Shown here piece by piece: positions 7,955 through 17,259 of a stretch of DNA of 64,000 bases. The notes under the pieces were generated by a model. It saw only the letters and a program-made list of their open reading frames with translations, was not told the DNA's origin and made no database searches. The stretch comes from Stygiobacter sp043807765 (GTDB lineage Bacteria; Bacteroidota; Ignavibacteria; Ignavibacteriales; Melioribacteraceae): NCBI GenBank assembly GCA_043807765.1, contig JAZDFQ010000069.1, positions 1-64,000 on the forward strand, in the 5' to 3' direction. The translations under genes and the position numbers were made by a program. How positions within the stretch are numbered: the first letter of the stretch is position 1; each line of letters opens with the position of its first letter.

Positions 7955-9004
7955 ATGAAATATCATCTCGTTTCCGGCGCTTGCGGGTTTGTTGGTCGCA
8001 ACACCGTTAAGCAATTATTAAAGAGAACTAACGATTCAGTTATTATGGTTGATGATCTTTCCGTAGGAACACATCCATCAACATGGCTTCACGACACAAC
8101 TGTAAAAAAATTAAACGATATAGAAGTTTTTGGAAAAGAAGAACGTCTTTTCTTTTTCAAAATGGATTTCAGAAAATTCTTAACGAAAATTCAAGAAGAG
8201 CCAAATTGGCTTGAAGCTGAATATGGATTTAAAATTGAAAGATTCGGCGATGCATTTCACTTTGCTGCAATTGTTGGCGGACGTGCTAAAATTGAAGGCG
8301 ACCCGATGGCTGTTGCTCTCGATCTTGCAATCGATGCGGAATTTTTTAATTGGATTGCCAAGGCAAAACCGGAACGTGTTATGTATCCAAGTTCTTCAGC
8401 CGCTTATCCGATCAACATGCAAACGGAAAGCGAAGCCGTTGCTCTTAAAGAAGCAGATATAAATATAGATGGTTTTACTCTCGGCATGCCGGATTTAACT
8501 TACGGCTGGACAAAAATGACCGGCGAATTTTTAGCGAAGATTGCTGCACGCAATTATGGAATTTCTATTGTATGCATTCGTCCATTCAGCGGTTACGGCG
8601 AAGATCAAGATTTAACTTATCCCGTTCCGGCAATTGCAATGCGCGCTGCAAAAAAGGAAGACCCATTTGTTGTATGGGGAACCGGCCAGCAAGGAAGAGA
8701 CTTCGTTCATATCGACGATGTAATGGATTGTATGTTTTTAGCGATGGACAAAATTCACGATGGTACAGCAATTAACATTGGCTCCGGCAGATTAACATCG
8801 TTTATCGATCTCATAAAAGTATTTTGCGGGTTTGCCGGTTACGAACCTACTATTAAACCTTTGGTTGATAAACCTATGGGAGTTCACTCACGCTATTGCG
8901 ATATGACATTCGTAAAAGAAACTCTCGGCTGGGAACCAAAGATCAGTTTGGAAGAAGGAATGAAACGTGTTTACGATGTTGCTGTTGCTAACTCTAAACG
9001 ATAG
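7955..9004 (+). CDS. NAD-dependent sugar epimerase/dehydratase
   Basis: This 349-aa extended short-chain dehydrogenase/reductase has a Rossmann motif at the N-terminus (GACGFVG, residues 8-14), HFAAIVGGRAKIEGDP in the middle, and the catalytic YGWTK (Tyr and Lys) in the second half. FVHIDDV and the late INIGSGRLTSF are typical of UDP-glucose epimerase and GDP-mannose-epimerase relatives. It probably modifies a nucleotide-activated sugar used by the downstream glycosyltransferases. The exact substrate cannot be read. An 83-nt repeat-rich gap separates it from the next gene. Confidence 0.85.
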   Translation: MKYHLVSGACGFVGRNTVKQLLKRTNDSVIMVDDLSVGTHPSTWLHDTTVKKLNDIEVFGKEERLFFFKMDFRKFLTKIQEEPNWLEAEYGFKIERFGDAFHFAAIVGGRAKIEGDPMAVALDLAIDAEFFNWIAKAKPERVMYPSSSAAYPINMQTESEAVALKEADINIDGFTLGMPDLTYGWTKMTGEFLAKIAARNYGISIVCIRPFSGYGEDQDLTYPVPAIAMRAAKKEDPFVVWGTGQQGRDFVHIDDVMDCMFLAMDKIHDGTAINIGSGRLTSFIDLIKVFCGFAGYEPTIKPLVDKPMGVHSRYCDMTFVKETLGWEPKISLEEGMKRVYDVAVANSKR

Positions 9005-9087
9005 ACAAAAGAAGTGAAACGTGAAAGGACAAAAATGAAAAGTCTTTTTGAATTCTCCATTCTCCATTCTCAATTTTCAATTGCTAT
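9005..9087. repeat. Low-complexity dispersed repeat between glycan genes
   Basis: The gap contains a GAAACGTGAAAGG word and then a degenerate tandem run (ATTCTCCATTCTCCATTCTC, then AATTTTCAATTG). Such runs are not expected in a translated or strongly regulated spacer and resemble the other word-like repeats of this window. Confidence 0.45.
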
Positions 9088-10383
9088 ATGAAGAATGTTG
9101 TAATCTTTGGTCCGGGTCCGCAGTTCAAAGGTGGAATTGCAAACTATACTACATCGCTTGCTAAAGCGCTTGATAAACTAGGCGCCGAAGTAACCATCAT
9201 TTCATGGACTCAGCAATATCCTTCTATTATCCCGAGAGATTTTATTGATCGCGCCAGCAAGAAAGATGTGTTTGAAGGAACAAGAATAAAAGTTCAGTAC
9301 ATCACCAATTATAACAATCCGCTTACGTGGCATCATACTGTTGATGCAGTTGTTAAGATTGATCCGGAAATTGTTGTCTTCCAGTGGGCAATATCCATAC
9401 AAGGATTGCCGATGGGCTGGATTGCCAACAAAATTAAGCGAGAGTGTAAGTGCGAGACAATTTTTGATCTCCACGTTGTAGCACAGAAAGAAGTCAGTTC
9501 AATCGACAAGCGAATGCTGCAATACGCGCTTTCGAAACCGCATAGCTTCATTGTTCACTCATTAAAAACTTTTGAAGAGTTGAAAAAGATTTTTCCGGAT
9601 AAGAATTACATCTTAACGAAAGACGGAAAACGGAAGACGAGAAACGAATCAAACAACGAATCACTAAGCACCAATAACCAACAACAAGTGATTCAGCTTT
9701 ATCACCCTATTTACGATATGTTTGTTCCCGATCCGAATTTTGACAAAGAAAAGGTTAAAGAAGATCTTGGTTTACGCAAGCATGTTTTTCTCTTCTTCGG
9801 ATTCATACGCAAATACAAAGGCTTGCATAACGTTATTCCCGCATTTGCTAAACTAGCTAAAGGAAGAGATGACGTTTCTCTACTAGTCGTTGGTGAATCT
9901 TTTTGGAATACATTAGACAGTAACAAACTATCCACGAGAATAAAGAAAGCTGTGTTTGGTGCAGCTAAAAAACTTTTAGTTCGTTCAGGCGACGATGAAA
10001 GCAATTACCGTCCGCTTGAATTGATTGACCAGTTAGGAATAAAGGATCAAGTGGTTGTTGTAAATCGTTACGTGGGCAACGAAGAAGTACCAAAGTATTT
10101 TCAAGTTGCGGATTGCAATGTTCTCTTTTATTTGGTCGCAACACCAAGCGGCGTTGAATCGATTGCCTATAATTTTAAGCTGCCGACACTAGCTACACGT
10201 GTTGGTCATTTTCCCGAGACGATTAAACACGGCTACAATGGCTATCTTTCCGAACCGGACAATATTGATTCGATGTACAATGTGATGAAAGAATTTTTGA
10301 ATAATCCGATTCCAAACGAACGGGTTGCAGAGCAAGCCGCACACATGAGCTGGGAAAATTACGCAAGAACAATTTTAAACTAA
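9088..10383 (+). CDS. GT4 glycosyltransferase with an in-frame repeat insert
   Basis: The protein has 431 aa with a GT-B fold. The N-terminal lobe starts IFGPGPQFKGGIANYTTSLAKAL, the glycine-rich acceptor loop of GT4 enzymes. The C-terminal lobe has FLFFGFIRKYKGL and TPSGVESIAYNFKLPTLATR, the donor-binding ExxxE-like region. Between the lobes, about residues 177-201 (TKDGKRKTRNESNNESLSTN and QQQ) is a polar low-complexity stretch encoded by a dispersed repeat. The flanking KNYI and VIQLYHPIYDMF would join naturally without it. It belongs to the exopolysaccharide or glycoprotein pathway; donor and acceptor are unknown. Confidence 0.87.
   Translation: MKNVVIFGPGPQFKGGIANYTTSLAKALDKLGAEVTIISWTQQYPSIIPRDFIDRASKKDVFEGTRIKVQYITNYNNPLTWHHTVDAVVKIDPEIVVFQWAISIQGLPMGWIANKIKRECKCETIFDLHVVAQKEVSSIDKRMLQYALSKPHSFIVHSLKTFEELKKIFPDKNYILTKDGKRKTRNESNNESLSTNNQQQVIQLYHPIYDMFVPDPNFDKEKVKEDLGLRKHVFLFFGFIRKYKGLHNVIPAFAKLAKGRDDVSLLVVGESFWNTLDSNKLSTRIKKAVFGAAKKLLVRSGDDESNYRPLELIDQLGIKDQVVVVNRYVGNEEVPKYFQVADCNVLFYLVATPSGVESIAYNFKLPTLATRVGHFPETIKHGYNGYLSEPDNIDSMYNVMKEFLNNPIPNERVAEQAAHMSWENYARTILN
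9617..9688 (+). repeat. Dispersed repeat inserted inside the GT4 gene
   Basis: The DNA has words such as GAAACGAATC, AACGAATCACTAAG and CACCAATAACC. The same family, in either orientation, flanks the S23 gene (18287-18320 and 18698-18737) and lies upstream of ruvA (48230-48260). The reading frame stays open across it. Confidence 0.55.
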
Positions 10384-10444
10384 CCTTTGCGCTTCATAAA
10401 TCTCAGCGAAAGTATTTTCTCGCAAAGACACAGAGACGCAAAGA
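10384..10444. repeat. CGCAAAGACACAGAGACGCA-type dispersed repeat
   Basis: Immediately after the GT4 stop, CTTTGCG at the left and CGCAAAGACACAGAGACG plus CAAAG at the right are inverted copies, so the spacer can form an imperfect hairpin. Repeats with this wording are familiar from intergenic regions of many environmental bacteria. No mobility gene is attached. Confidence 0.5.
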
Positions 10445-10459
10445 TAAGATGGAGTATAA

Positions 10460-13006
10460 ATGGCAAAGCAGCATAAGAAAGTTTCTGCAACGCAATCCAA
10501 ATCAAACGAAATTGGTTTCCCACTAAGTAAATCTATTCCGGAAAAATTTCAAACACCCGCGCTCTTACTCTTGCTCTTAATCTTAATCTTAATCTTCTTC
10601 TCCCCGGTTATGTTTGGCGATAAAACAACTTCCGCCGGCGATTTAATTCAAGTGAAAAGTTTGCGTGAGTATTCTAATAAAGCTCGCGACGGATACTCAC
10701 TGTGGAATCCGCACATCTTCTGCGGAATGCCAGCTGTTGTAACATCTGCAGCACCTAGAATGTTCGACTTAACTGCCGCCTTATATTCTTATTCATCAAA
10801 AATTTATTCTGCCGCTTTTACAGATTATAACGCTATTTACACTTTTAATTTTCTCATACTCGGCTTAACCGCATTCTTCTTTATGAGAAGTTTTGGCGCA
10901 GGACGCGGCTTAAGTTTTCTGGTTGCCGCCGCTACGGTTTTCAGCACGGGAATTACCGTCTTATTTTACATTGGTCACATCACCAAGCTTATGAGTCTCG
11001 CCATCTTGCCTTTCATTTTAATGATGCTCTTTAAGTTTCAGAAAGGAATAAAACTTCTGGATGTGTTGCTGTTTGTTTTAGGAATGCACTTGCTAGTACT
11101 TGGCGCTCACGTGCAAATTGTTTTCTATTTTGCTCTTGCAGCCACAATTTATTTTATCTACTTCTTAATTCGTTCTTTCATTGCTAAAGACAGCTTTCTT
11201 CAAAAACAACTTTTCAAATCGATTGGCATTACTGCTTTGGCCGGTATTATTGCTTTGATTATGTCTTTCGATACTTACTCACAAATTTTGGAGTACAAAC
11301 CCTACTCAACTCGTGGCACAAAAAGTATAACAGAAACACAGAAGACAAGCGCTTCAACAATTAACAATGCCTATGAATATGCAACCAGCTATTCATTCTC
11401 TCCAAGCGAAGTAATAACATTCGCAATTCCATCTTACTTTGGATTCGGAAATTCCGTTTATAAAGGAGAGTTAACTCAAAACCAAGAAGTTGAAGTGAAC
11501 ACATACTTTGGACAGATGGAGCGTGTAGATGCCGCAATGTATATGGGCATTATAATTCTAGCCCTTGGTTTGTTCGCTTTGTTTACAAGATGGAAAGAGC
11601 CGGTCATTCAATTCTTTGGAATTTTAGTTGTACTATTTATTCTAATGTCTTTCGGGAAAAACTTCCCTCTTATATATAATATTCTTTATTACAGTGTTCC
11701 TCAATTCGATAATTTTCGCGCACCTTCTATGGTGCTTCATATTCTGCAGATCATTTTTCCAATACTTGCCGGATTTGGAGTGATGAAAATAATTTCTCTG
11801 CGCGGAGAGAAAAGCGCAACAATTGAAAAAGCATTGAAATTTACAGCAATTGCTTTTGCCGGCATGTTTGTTTTCTCCATAATTCTAGGCGGCAGCATTA
11901 GCAGCTGGATGACAGAAAGAGTAAATGTTTATGTCACTGGACTCGGGCAATCTCCACAAGTACAGCAACAAGCCCAAATGTTTAGCGCTCTTAATAATGT
12001 TGGTTACTTTAGCGATATGCTTAAAGGCGATATTCAAATTGCGCTTGCATTACTTACACTGACTTTTGGATTAAGCTATTTGTATGTTAACTCTAAGATC
12101 AACAAAGAGTTGTTGGTTGCCGCTCTCGTAGTTTTTGCTTTGGTTGATCTTTTTAGAATAAGCACGCGCGGAGCCAGCTACATTGATAAATCTCAAGCAG
12201 ATCAATTGTTTATTGAACCCCAATATATTTCAACAATAAAGCAGCAAAATGAAAAAGAACCATTTCGCTTAATCAACTTAAAACAAGAAGGTATGGGATC
12301 GCTAAGCAACAATGCAAACCTTAACGTCTACTTCTTGCAAGAAGATTTTTATGGTTACTCAGCGGCAAAACCGAGAAGTTACCAAGACATAATGGATGTT
12401 GTTGGTCCGGTGAATATGACTTTATGGAGAATGCTTGGGGTTAAATACGTAGTGGCTGATCAACCATTTGGCGCCGCCGGGTTTACAGCCATTCAGCAAG
12501 CCGAAAAAGAAATCGTTTACAGAAACGACCGCGCGTTACCAAGAGTTTATTTCGTCGATAGAGTTGCTCAAAAACCGGCTAAAGATATTCTCGACGCAAT
12601 TAAGAACGATTCATTTGATCCGAAGAAAATTGCTTATGTAGAGTCGCTTCAGCTAAAAGTTGATAAAGCAGATTCTACTTCCTCTGTAAAAATAGACGAA
12701 TACAAAGACGAACGGGTTGCTGCTACTGTGGAAGCTAAAGGAAACAACTTCTTATTCTTTGGTACAACTTTTCTGCCGGGATGGAAAGCATTTGTTGACG
12801 GTTCTGAAACTAAAACTTATACTGTAAATCATGGCTTTACCGGAATTGTTGTGCCGCAAGGAAAACACAAAGTTGAATTTGTTTACGAGCCTAAAGGATT
12901 TACATTCGGTAAATATTTGTCTTTGATTCTTAATTTAAGTTTGTTTGGCGCTATCGGATTCGTGTTTTTTCTTTCTAGAAAAAAGGGAGTTCCGGAAAAC
13001 AAATAG
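10460..13006 (+). CDS. YfhO-family membrane protein
   Basis: The protein has 848 aa with about 13 transmembrane helices, a central extracytoplasmic stretch, and a C-terminal soluble beta domain before a final helix. The pattern GDLIQVKSLREYSNKARDGY, SLWNPHIFCGMPA and the late FLPGWKAFVDGSETKTY with VPQGKHKVEFVYEP is that of bacterial YfhO proteins, which are related in architecture to GT-C glycosyltransferases and contribute to glycosylation of surface polymers. It is joined directly to the flippase gene (no gap), so both are probably translated from one message. Confidence 0.88.
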   Translation: MAKQHKKVSATQSKSNEIGFPLSKSIPEKFQTPALLLLLLILILIFFSPVMFGDKTTSAGDLIQVKSLREYSNKARDGYSLWNPHIFCGMPAVVTSAAPRMFDLTAALYSYSSKIYSAAFTDYNAIYTFNFLILGLTAFFFMRSFGAGRGLSFLVAAATVFSTGITVLFYIGHITKLMSLAILPFILMMLFKFQKGIKLLDVLLFVLGMHLLVLGAHVQIVFYFALAATIYFIYFLIRSFIAKDSFLQKQLFKSIGITALAGIIALIMSFDTYSQILEYKPYSTRGTKSITETQKTSASTINNAYEYATSYSFSPSEVITFAIPSYFGFGNSVYKGELTQNQEVEVNTYFGQMERVDAAMYMGIIILALGLFALFTRWKEPVIQFFGILVVLFILMSFGKNFPLIYNILYYSVPQFDNFRAPSMVLHILQIIFPILAGFGVMKIISLRGEKSATIEKALKFTAIAFAGMFVFSIILGGSISSWMTERVNVYVTGLGQSPQVQQQAQMFSALNNVGYFSDMLKGDIQIALALLTLTFGLSYLYVNSKINKELLVAALVVFALVDLFRISTRGASYIDKSQADQLFIEPQYISTIKQQNEKEPFRLINLKQEGMGSLSNNANLNVYFLQEDFYGYSAAKPRSYQDIMDVVGPVNMTLWRMLGVKYVVADQPFGAAGFTAIQQAEKEIVYRNDRALPRVYFVDRVAQKPAKDILDAIKNDSFDPKKIAYVESLQLKVDKADSTSSVKIDEYKDERVAATVEAKGNNFLFFGTTFLPGWKAFVDGSETKTYTVNHGFTGIVVPQGKHKVEFVYEPKGFTFGKYLSLILNLSLFGAIGFVFFLSRKKGVPENK

Positions 13007-14518
13007 ATGCTCGCACGCTTAAAGACTACCATACAGCAGTCATTTATTTATAGCTTAAGCAACGTTGCGGCAAAGGCAGTGGGAGTTATTTTACTTCCCA
13101 TTTATCTTCACAATCTTTCCGTTGCCGCTTTTGGTGTTTGGGATTTGTTTGATACCACGATACAAATCCTAACCGAAATAGTAATACTGGGTCAAGCAAG
13201 CGCCATTATTTATCTCAACAACTCTAACGAACACAAAGAGAAAAAAGCTTCTGCTCTATACACATTAACCATTTTTGTTTTTCTCTTCGGTTCGCTGCTG
13301 GTAATACTCACAGAACTTATAGCACACTACTTTCCATCAATATTCAGTGGTGAATTGGTTCACATTGAGTACATTCGAGCAGCGGCATATATTGTTTTGC
13401 TGCGCGTGATGAACAATTTGTTTTTTGCAAAAGTAAGAGCCGAAGAAGAAGCAAAGTATTACACCGTTGTAAGTATCATTCGCGTAGTACTTATCACCTT
13501 AACAACCATTTATTTGGTTGGTATTGAGAAACGTGGAATTCTTGGCGGTTTATACAGTTTTGCGATTACCGAAATTTTAGTTGTTATTATTTTACTCGCG
13601 AAAGTAATACCTCAGATTCAACCCAAGTTCAGCAAAGACCTTCTGTCAGTTGCAATTAAGTTCGGTTTTCCACTTGTGTTTAGCTCACTTGGTTTTATGT
13701 TATTAAACCTAAGCGACCGTTACATTATTAAACTTTTTCTCGGTGCCAAGTATGTTGGCATTTACGGATTAGGCTACCGTGTTGCCGGTGTGCTTAACAT
13801 GTTCTTCATTCTACCCTTCAATCTGAGCTTGATGCCGATTGCTTACAAGTATTTTGGTCAGAATGATGACAAACGTTTTTACAGCAAATTGATGACTTAC
13901 TCCACTTTCTTGTTTATGTGGGGATTTGTTTTCCTATCCTTGTTCAGCCCCGAGATTGTACGCTTGTTTGCGGGTAAAGGAAATTACGATACAACTTTTG
14001 TTGTTATTCCAATCATTCTTCTCTCTTATGTATTTAGCGGAATGCGTTTAACCGCGCAGCTGGGAATGCTGCTTACAAAAAATACAAAGTACATTGCTTG
14101 GATTACTATTGCAGCCGCTCTATTTAATATCGTCCTCAACTTTGTTTTTGTTCCTTTGTATGGAATTACAGCCGCTGCACTTAACACATTAATCTGCTTC
14201 GTTCTCTTTTATTACGTATCGCAGTTTATTTCCAACAAACACTATAAAATTCCGTATGAGAATGCTAAACTCCTGTTGATGGTTTTAGTAGGTTCATTAA
14301 TCTCTTGTGCCGTATATTTTGTTACAGAGATTAGCATCCGAAACATGGTAGTAAAATTATTCTTAACGGCTCTATTTCCAGTTATACTTTTCTTATTTAG
14401 GTTTTATGAAAAGGCAGAATTGAATATTTTACTCAATCCGAATAGGCTGTTTGAATTTATAAAAGGTTTATTCGTTGGAACGCCAAAACCGGAAGAACCA
14501 CAAACGATTGACGAATGA
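13007..14518 (+). CDS. Wzx-like polysaccharide flippase
   Basis: The protein has 503 aa with about 14 hydrophobic helices and no soluble domain. The opening QSFIYSLSNVAAKAVGVILL PIYL pattern and internal LSDRYIIKLFLGAKYVGIYG are typical of MOP-superfamily lipid-linked oligosaccharide flippases. It should move the undecaprenyl-linked glycan built by neighbouring enzymes across the inner membrane. The start codon directly follows the YfhO stop. The end overlaps the next GT4 gene by 4 nt (ATGA). Confidence 0.9.
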   Translation: MLARLKTTIQQSFIYSLSNVAAKAVGVILLPIYLHNLSVAAFGVWDLFDTTIQILTEIVILGQASAIIYLNNSNEHKEKKASALYTLTIFVFLFGSLLVILTELIAHYFPSIFSGELVHIEYIRAAAYIVLLRVMNNLFFAKVRAEEEAKYYTVVSIIRVVLITLTTIYLVGIEKRGILGGLYSFAITEILVVIILLAKVIPQIQPKFSKDLLSVAIKFGFPLVFSSLGFMLLNLSDRYIIKLFLGAKYVGIYGLGYRVAGVLNMFFILPFNLSLMPIAYKYFGQNDDKRFYSKLMTYSTFLFMWGFVFLSLFSPEIVRLFAGKGNYDTTFVVIPIILLSYVFSGMRLTAQLGMLLTKNTKYIAWITIAAALFNIVLNFVFVPLYGITAAALNTLICFVLFYYVSQFISNKHYKIPYENAKLLLMVLVGSLISCAVYFVTEISIRNMVVKLFLTALFPVILFLFRFYEKAELNILLNPNRLFEFIKGLFVGTPKPEEPQTIDE

Positions 14519-15810
14519 AAAAAGTATTAATTATATCATATTACTGGCCCCCGGCGGGCGGAATTGCAGTGCATCGATGTTTGAAGTATGCAAAATACTT
14601 GCGCGAGTTTGGCTGGGAGCCAATAATTCACACTGCAGATGGAGCCGAATATCCGGTTCTTGATGAAGGAAATTTTAAAGATGTACCCACTGATTGTACA
14701 GTTATAAAAACCAAAATTTGGGAACCGTTCAATCTTTTCAAGTTCATAACCGGAAAGAAAAAGGAAGAGCGTATTCACAATGTTTTTCTTGAGGAAGACA
14801 AACCGACTTTTGCTCACAAACTCGGAATCTGGATACGCGGAAATATTTTTATTCCGGACGCACGGAAATTTTGGATTCGTCCTAGCGTAAAACATATAAC
14901 AAATTTTCTTAAAGAAAATCATGTTGATGTTTTGTTTACTAATGGTCCTCCACAAACGAACCACATGATTGCTTATGGTGTGAAAAAGAAATTAGGAATT
15001 CCTTGGCATGCCGATTTTCAAGACCCATGGACGCAAGTTGATTACTTTCCTCAACTCATGCTTAATCCAATTTCAATGAACATTCACAAATCAATGGAAC
15101 AGCGCGTTTTTAAGAACGCTGATAAAATTACCATCTGCAGCCAAACTTGGAAGGGTGATCTGGAATCTATCGGAGCTGAAGATGTAGGTGTGATTGTTTG
15201 GGGATACGATGAAGATGATTTCAAAGATATTCACGTTGATCTTTCGCCAAAGTTTACATTAAGTCATTATGGAAGTCTTGGTCCGGATAGAAACGCAAAA
15301 ACTCTTTGGAAAGCCCTTTCGATTCTTTCAAAAGAAGATCCACAATTCGCAAGCGATCTTGAAATAGAACTTGCCGGCTTTATTGGTCATGCAATCATAA
15401 AAGAAATTGAATCTCTGGGATTGAAGAACAACCTAGTTTTGTTCGATCACTTGAACCGCCGCGAAACACTCGAAAGAATGCACCGCTCCCAAGTTTTACT
15501 GTTGATCTTAAACGACATGCCTAATGTTAATGGAAGATTACCGGGAAAACTTTTTGAGTATCTCGCTTCACGAAGACCCACATTAGTTATTGGACCCGAA
15601 GCAAGCGACGCATCAAAAATCGTTCATGGAGTTAACGCCGGATATACTTGTGAATTCAACGACTTAGAAAAGACCGTAGCAACAGTTAGAGAATTGTACA
15701 ATAAGTTTAAGAATGGAAAATTGCTTTCAAACGAAACCGATATTTCGCAATACTCAAACAGAAATTTAACGAAGAAACTTGCCGGGTATTTGGATCAGAT
15801 AGCAAAATGA
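14515..15810 (+). CDS. GT4-type glycosyltransferase
   Basis: The protein has 431 aa with a GT-B fold. It begins KKVLIISYYWPPAGGIAVHR, the form seen in family 4 enzymes acting on surface glycans. Later landmarks are LFTNGPPQTNHMIAYGVKKK, WHADFQDPW and, in the donor domain, NGRLPGKLFEYLASRRPTL with the EYLA segment that usually holds a nucleotide-binding acid. Four-nt overlaps at both ends place it in the flippase operon. Donor sugar unknown. Confidence 0.88.
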   Translation: MKKVLIISYYWPPAGGIAVHRCLKYAKYLREFGWEPIIHTADGAEYPVLDEGNFKDVPTDCTVIKTKIWEPFNLFKFITGKKKEERIHNVFLEEDKPTFAHKLGIWIRGNIFIPDARKFWIRPSVKHITNFLKENHVDVLFTNGPPQTNHMIAYGVKKKLGIPWHADFQDPWTQVDYFPQLMLNPISMNIHKSMEQRVFKNADKITICSQTWKGDLESIGAEDVGVIVWGYDEDDFKDIHVDLSPKFTLSHYGSLGPDRNAKTLWKALSILSKEDPQFASDLEIELAGFIGHAIIKEIESLGLKNNLVLFDHLNRRETLERMHRSQVLLLILNDMPNVNGRLPGKLFEYLASRRPTLVIGPEASDASKIVHGVNAGYTCEFNDLEKTVATVRELYNKFKNGKLLSNETDISQYSNRNLTKKLAGYLDQIAK

Positions 15811-17186
15811 AAACAAAAGTGCTTTGCTTTACAGATGACGCTGTTGGCCGCGATGTAGAAATGCTTCTGCCTATGCGCTACTTCGCCGAAAGATTTCTCG
15901 ATTGCGAATTCTACCACTCTCTTAATATCGATATCCACCAAATCTATAAAATCAAACCGGAAGTAATTCTGCAAGCGAACACAATTGGCAGTAACCTATA
16001 TTTCGAAATCTCTAAGATTGCACACGAAGAAAACATTCCCTTGTTCGCGCTTATCTCGGAAGGAAATTTCAGAACTGATGGCTCGTTTGATTACTGGGGT
16101 TTTAATCACGACAAGAAATTCTATCAAGATTTTATTTGCTGCTGGAGTGAAAGAACCGCTTCATTTCTAAAAACCAAAGAACCGGAATATTCAAACAAAA
16201 TAGTTGTTACGGGCGGTGTTGGATTTGACCGTTACACGATTTATAAATTTTTACAGAGAAAAGATTTTCTAAAAAAATACAACAAAACGAAGTACAACAA
16301 AGTGATTGGTTATGCCGGATGGGCTTTTGGAAAATTAGATCATGAAAGAGGAAAAGGCGAGCTGCTATTCTGGGCTCGTGGTGACAAACAAAAATTAAAT
16401 TGGATTGAAGAGCAGAGATGTTTGACGAGAGATATTCTTAAACAGGCAATTGTAAACAATCCCGATACACTTTTTATTTTGAAACAGCATCCGCAAGAAA
16501 ACGCGCCGGAAAGGCCAGAGCCGGTTAAGAATGAAATGAGTGAACTTGCCGGATATGAAAACGTGCTTTATTTGTGCGGCGAAGAAGCTATCCATGACTT
16601 AATAAGCGTTTCCGATTTATGGACTTGCTTTGAATCCACTACAGCACTTGAAACTTGGCTGATGGGAAAGCAAACTATTTTCATTAATCCTGAACCAGAC
16701 TTCAATCGCGATCTGCTTTACAAAGGTTCACCGCTGGTTAAAACTTATGCCGCCTTCCAAAGTATGATTGATGAATTTTATTCAAAAGGTAAGATTGCAG
16801 AGTTTGACGATGCAGATAAAGCAAGACAGAGAGACGAACTAATTAAGAACATCATCGGCTTTGGCGATGGATTTAATCATATCCGAGCCTCTCATTATTT
16901 TGCCCAAACAGTTTCCAAATCCAAAATCCAAAATCCAAATTTCAAATTTCATTTTTGGCATTGGCTGGTTTTTATCCTCATAAGAATTGCGGCCCCCTTC
17001 TATAACCGCAGACTTTTTTCTAAACTTTATAAGCTAAAAAAACACCTTTGGGTTTTCGAGAATTATAAAATGGAAAAGCTCCACAAGCTTTACGCAAAGT
17101 ATGTCCCATTTTACGAGGTATTTTATAATGAGCACAGAATCGCCGAAAGATTCTCGAACGGAACACTTTTTACTCCCGATAAATAG
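15807..17186 (+). CDS. Surface carbohydrate biosynthesis protein
   Basis: The protein has 459 aa and resembles the surface-polysaccharide biosynthesis family (TIGR04396-like), which has a GT-B-type or CDP-glycerol-transferase-like core. Features include LFALISEGNFRTDGSFDYWG, KIVVTGGVGFDRYTIYKFL, FILKQHPQENAPERPEP and DLWTCFESTTALETWLMGK. The region after residue 365 (SKSKIQNPNFKFHFWHW) is encoded by a tandem CCAAAAT-like repeat and leads into a hydrophobic helix and a basic tail, so this tail may be a late addition. It closes the flippase/GT operon; a 73-nt gap precedes pseB. Confidence 0.7.
   Translation: MKTKVLCFTDDAVGRDVEMLLPMRYFAERFLDCEFYHSLNIDIHQIYKIKPEVILQANTIGSNLYFEISKIAHEENIPLFALISEGNFRTDGSFDYWGFNHDKKFYQDFICCWSERTASFLKTKEPEYSNKIVVTGGVGFDRYTIYKFLQRKDFLKKYNKTKYNKVIGYAGWAFGKLDHERGKGELLFWARGDKQKLNWIEEQRCLTRDILKQAIVNNPDTLFILKQHPQENAPERPEPVKNEMSELAGYENVLYLCGEEAIHDLISVSDLWTCFESTTALETWLMGKQTIFINPEPDFNRDLLYKGSPLVKTYAAFQSMIDEFYSKGKIAEFDDADKARQRDELIKNIIGFGDGFNHIRASHYFAQTVSKSKIQNPNFKFHFWHWLVFILIRIAAPFYNRRLFSKLYKLKKHLWVFENYKMEKLHKLYAKYVPFYEVFYNEHRIAERFSNGTLFTPDK
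16914..16955 (+). repeat. Tandem CCAAAAT-type repeat inside a gene
   Basis: Four near-copies of CCAAATC/CCAAAAT/CCAAATT pass into TTCAAATTTC within the reading frame of the surface-carbohydrate gene. The encoded KSKIQNPNFKFHF has no counterpart expected in the family core. Confidence 0.5.
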
Positions 17187-17259
17187 CTCAATTCCCCCGG
17201 AACCCTCGTTCAACAGACCAATAATTTTCCTAAATTTGTTTACTTATTGAAGAGGAACT

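Noticed and set aside
7923..17238. Further TAnnTTTG boxes at 7923-7930 (before the epimerase) and 17231-17238 (before pseB)
   Set aside because: No TTTG or TTG at the right spacing; the eight-base pattern is expected by chance about every 1.5-2 kb in DNA of this composition.
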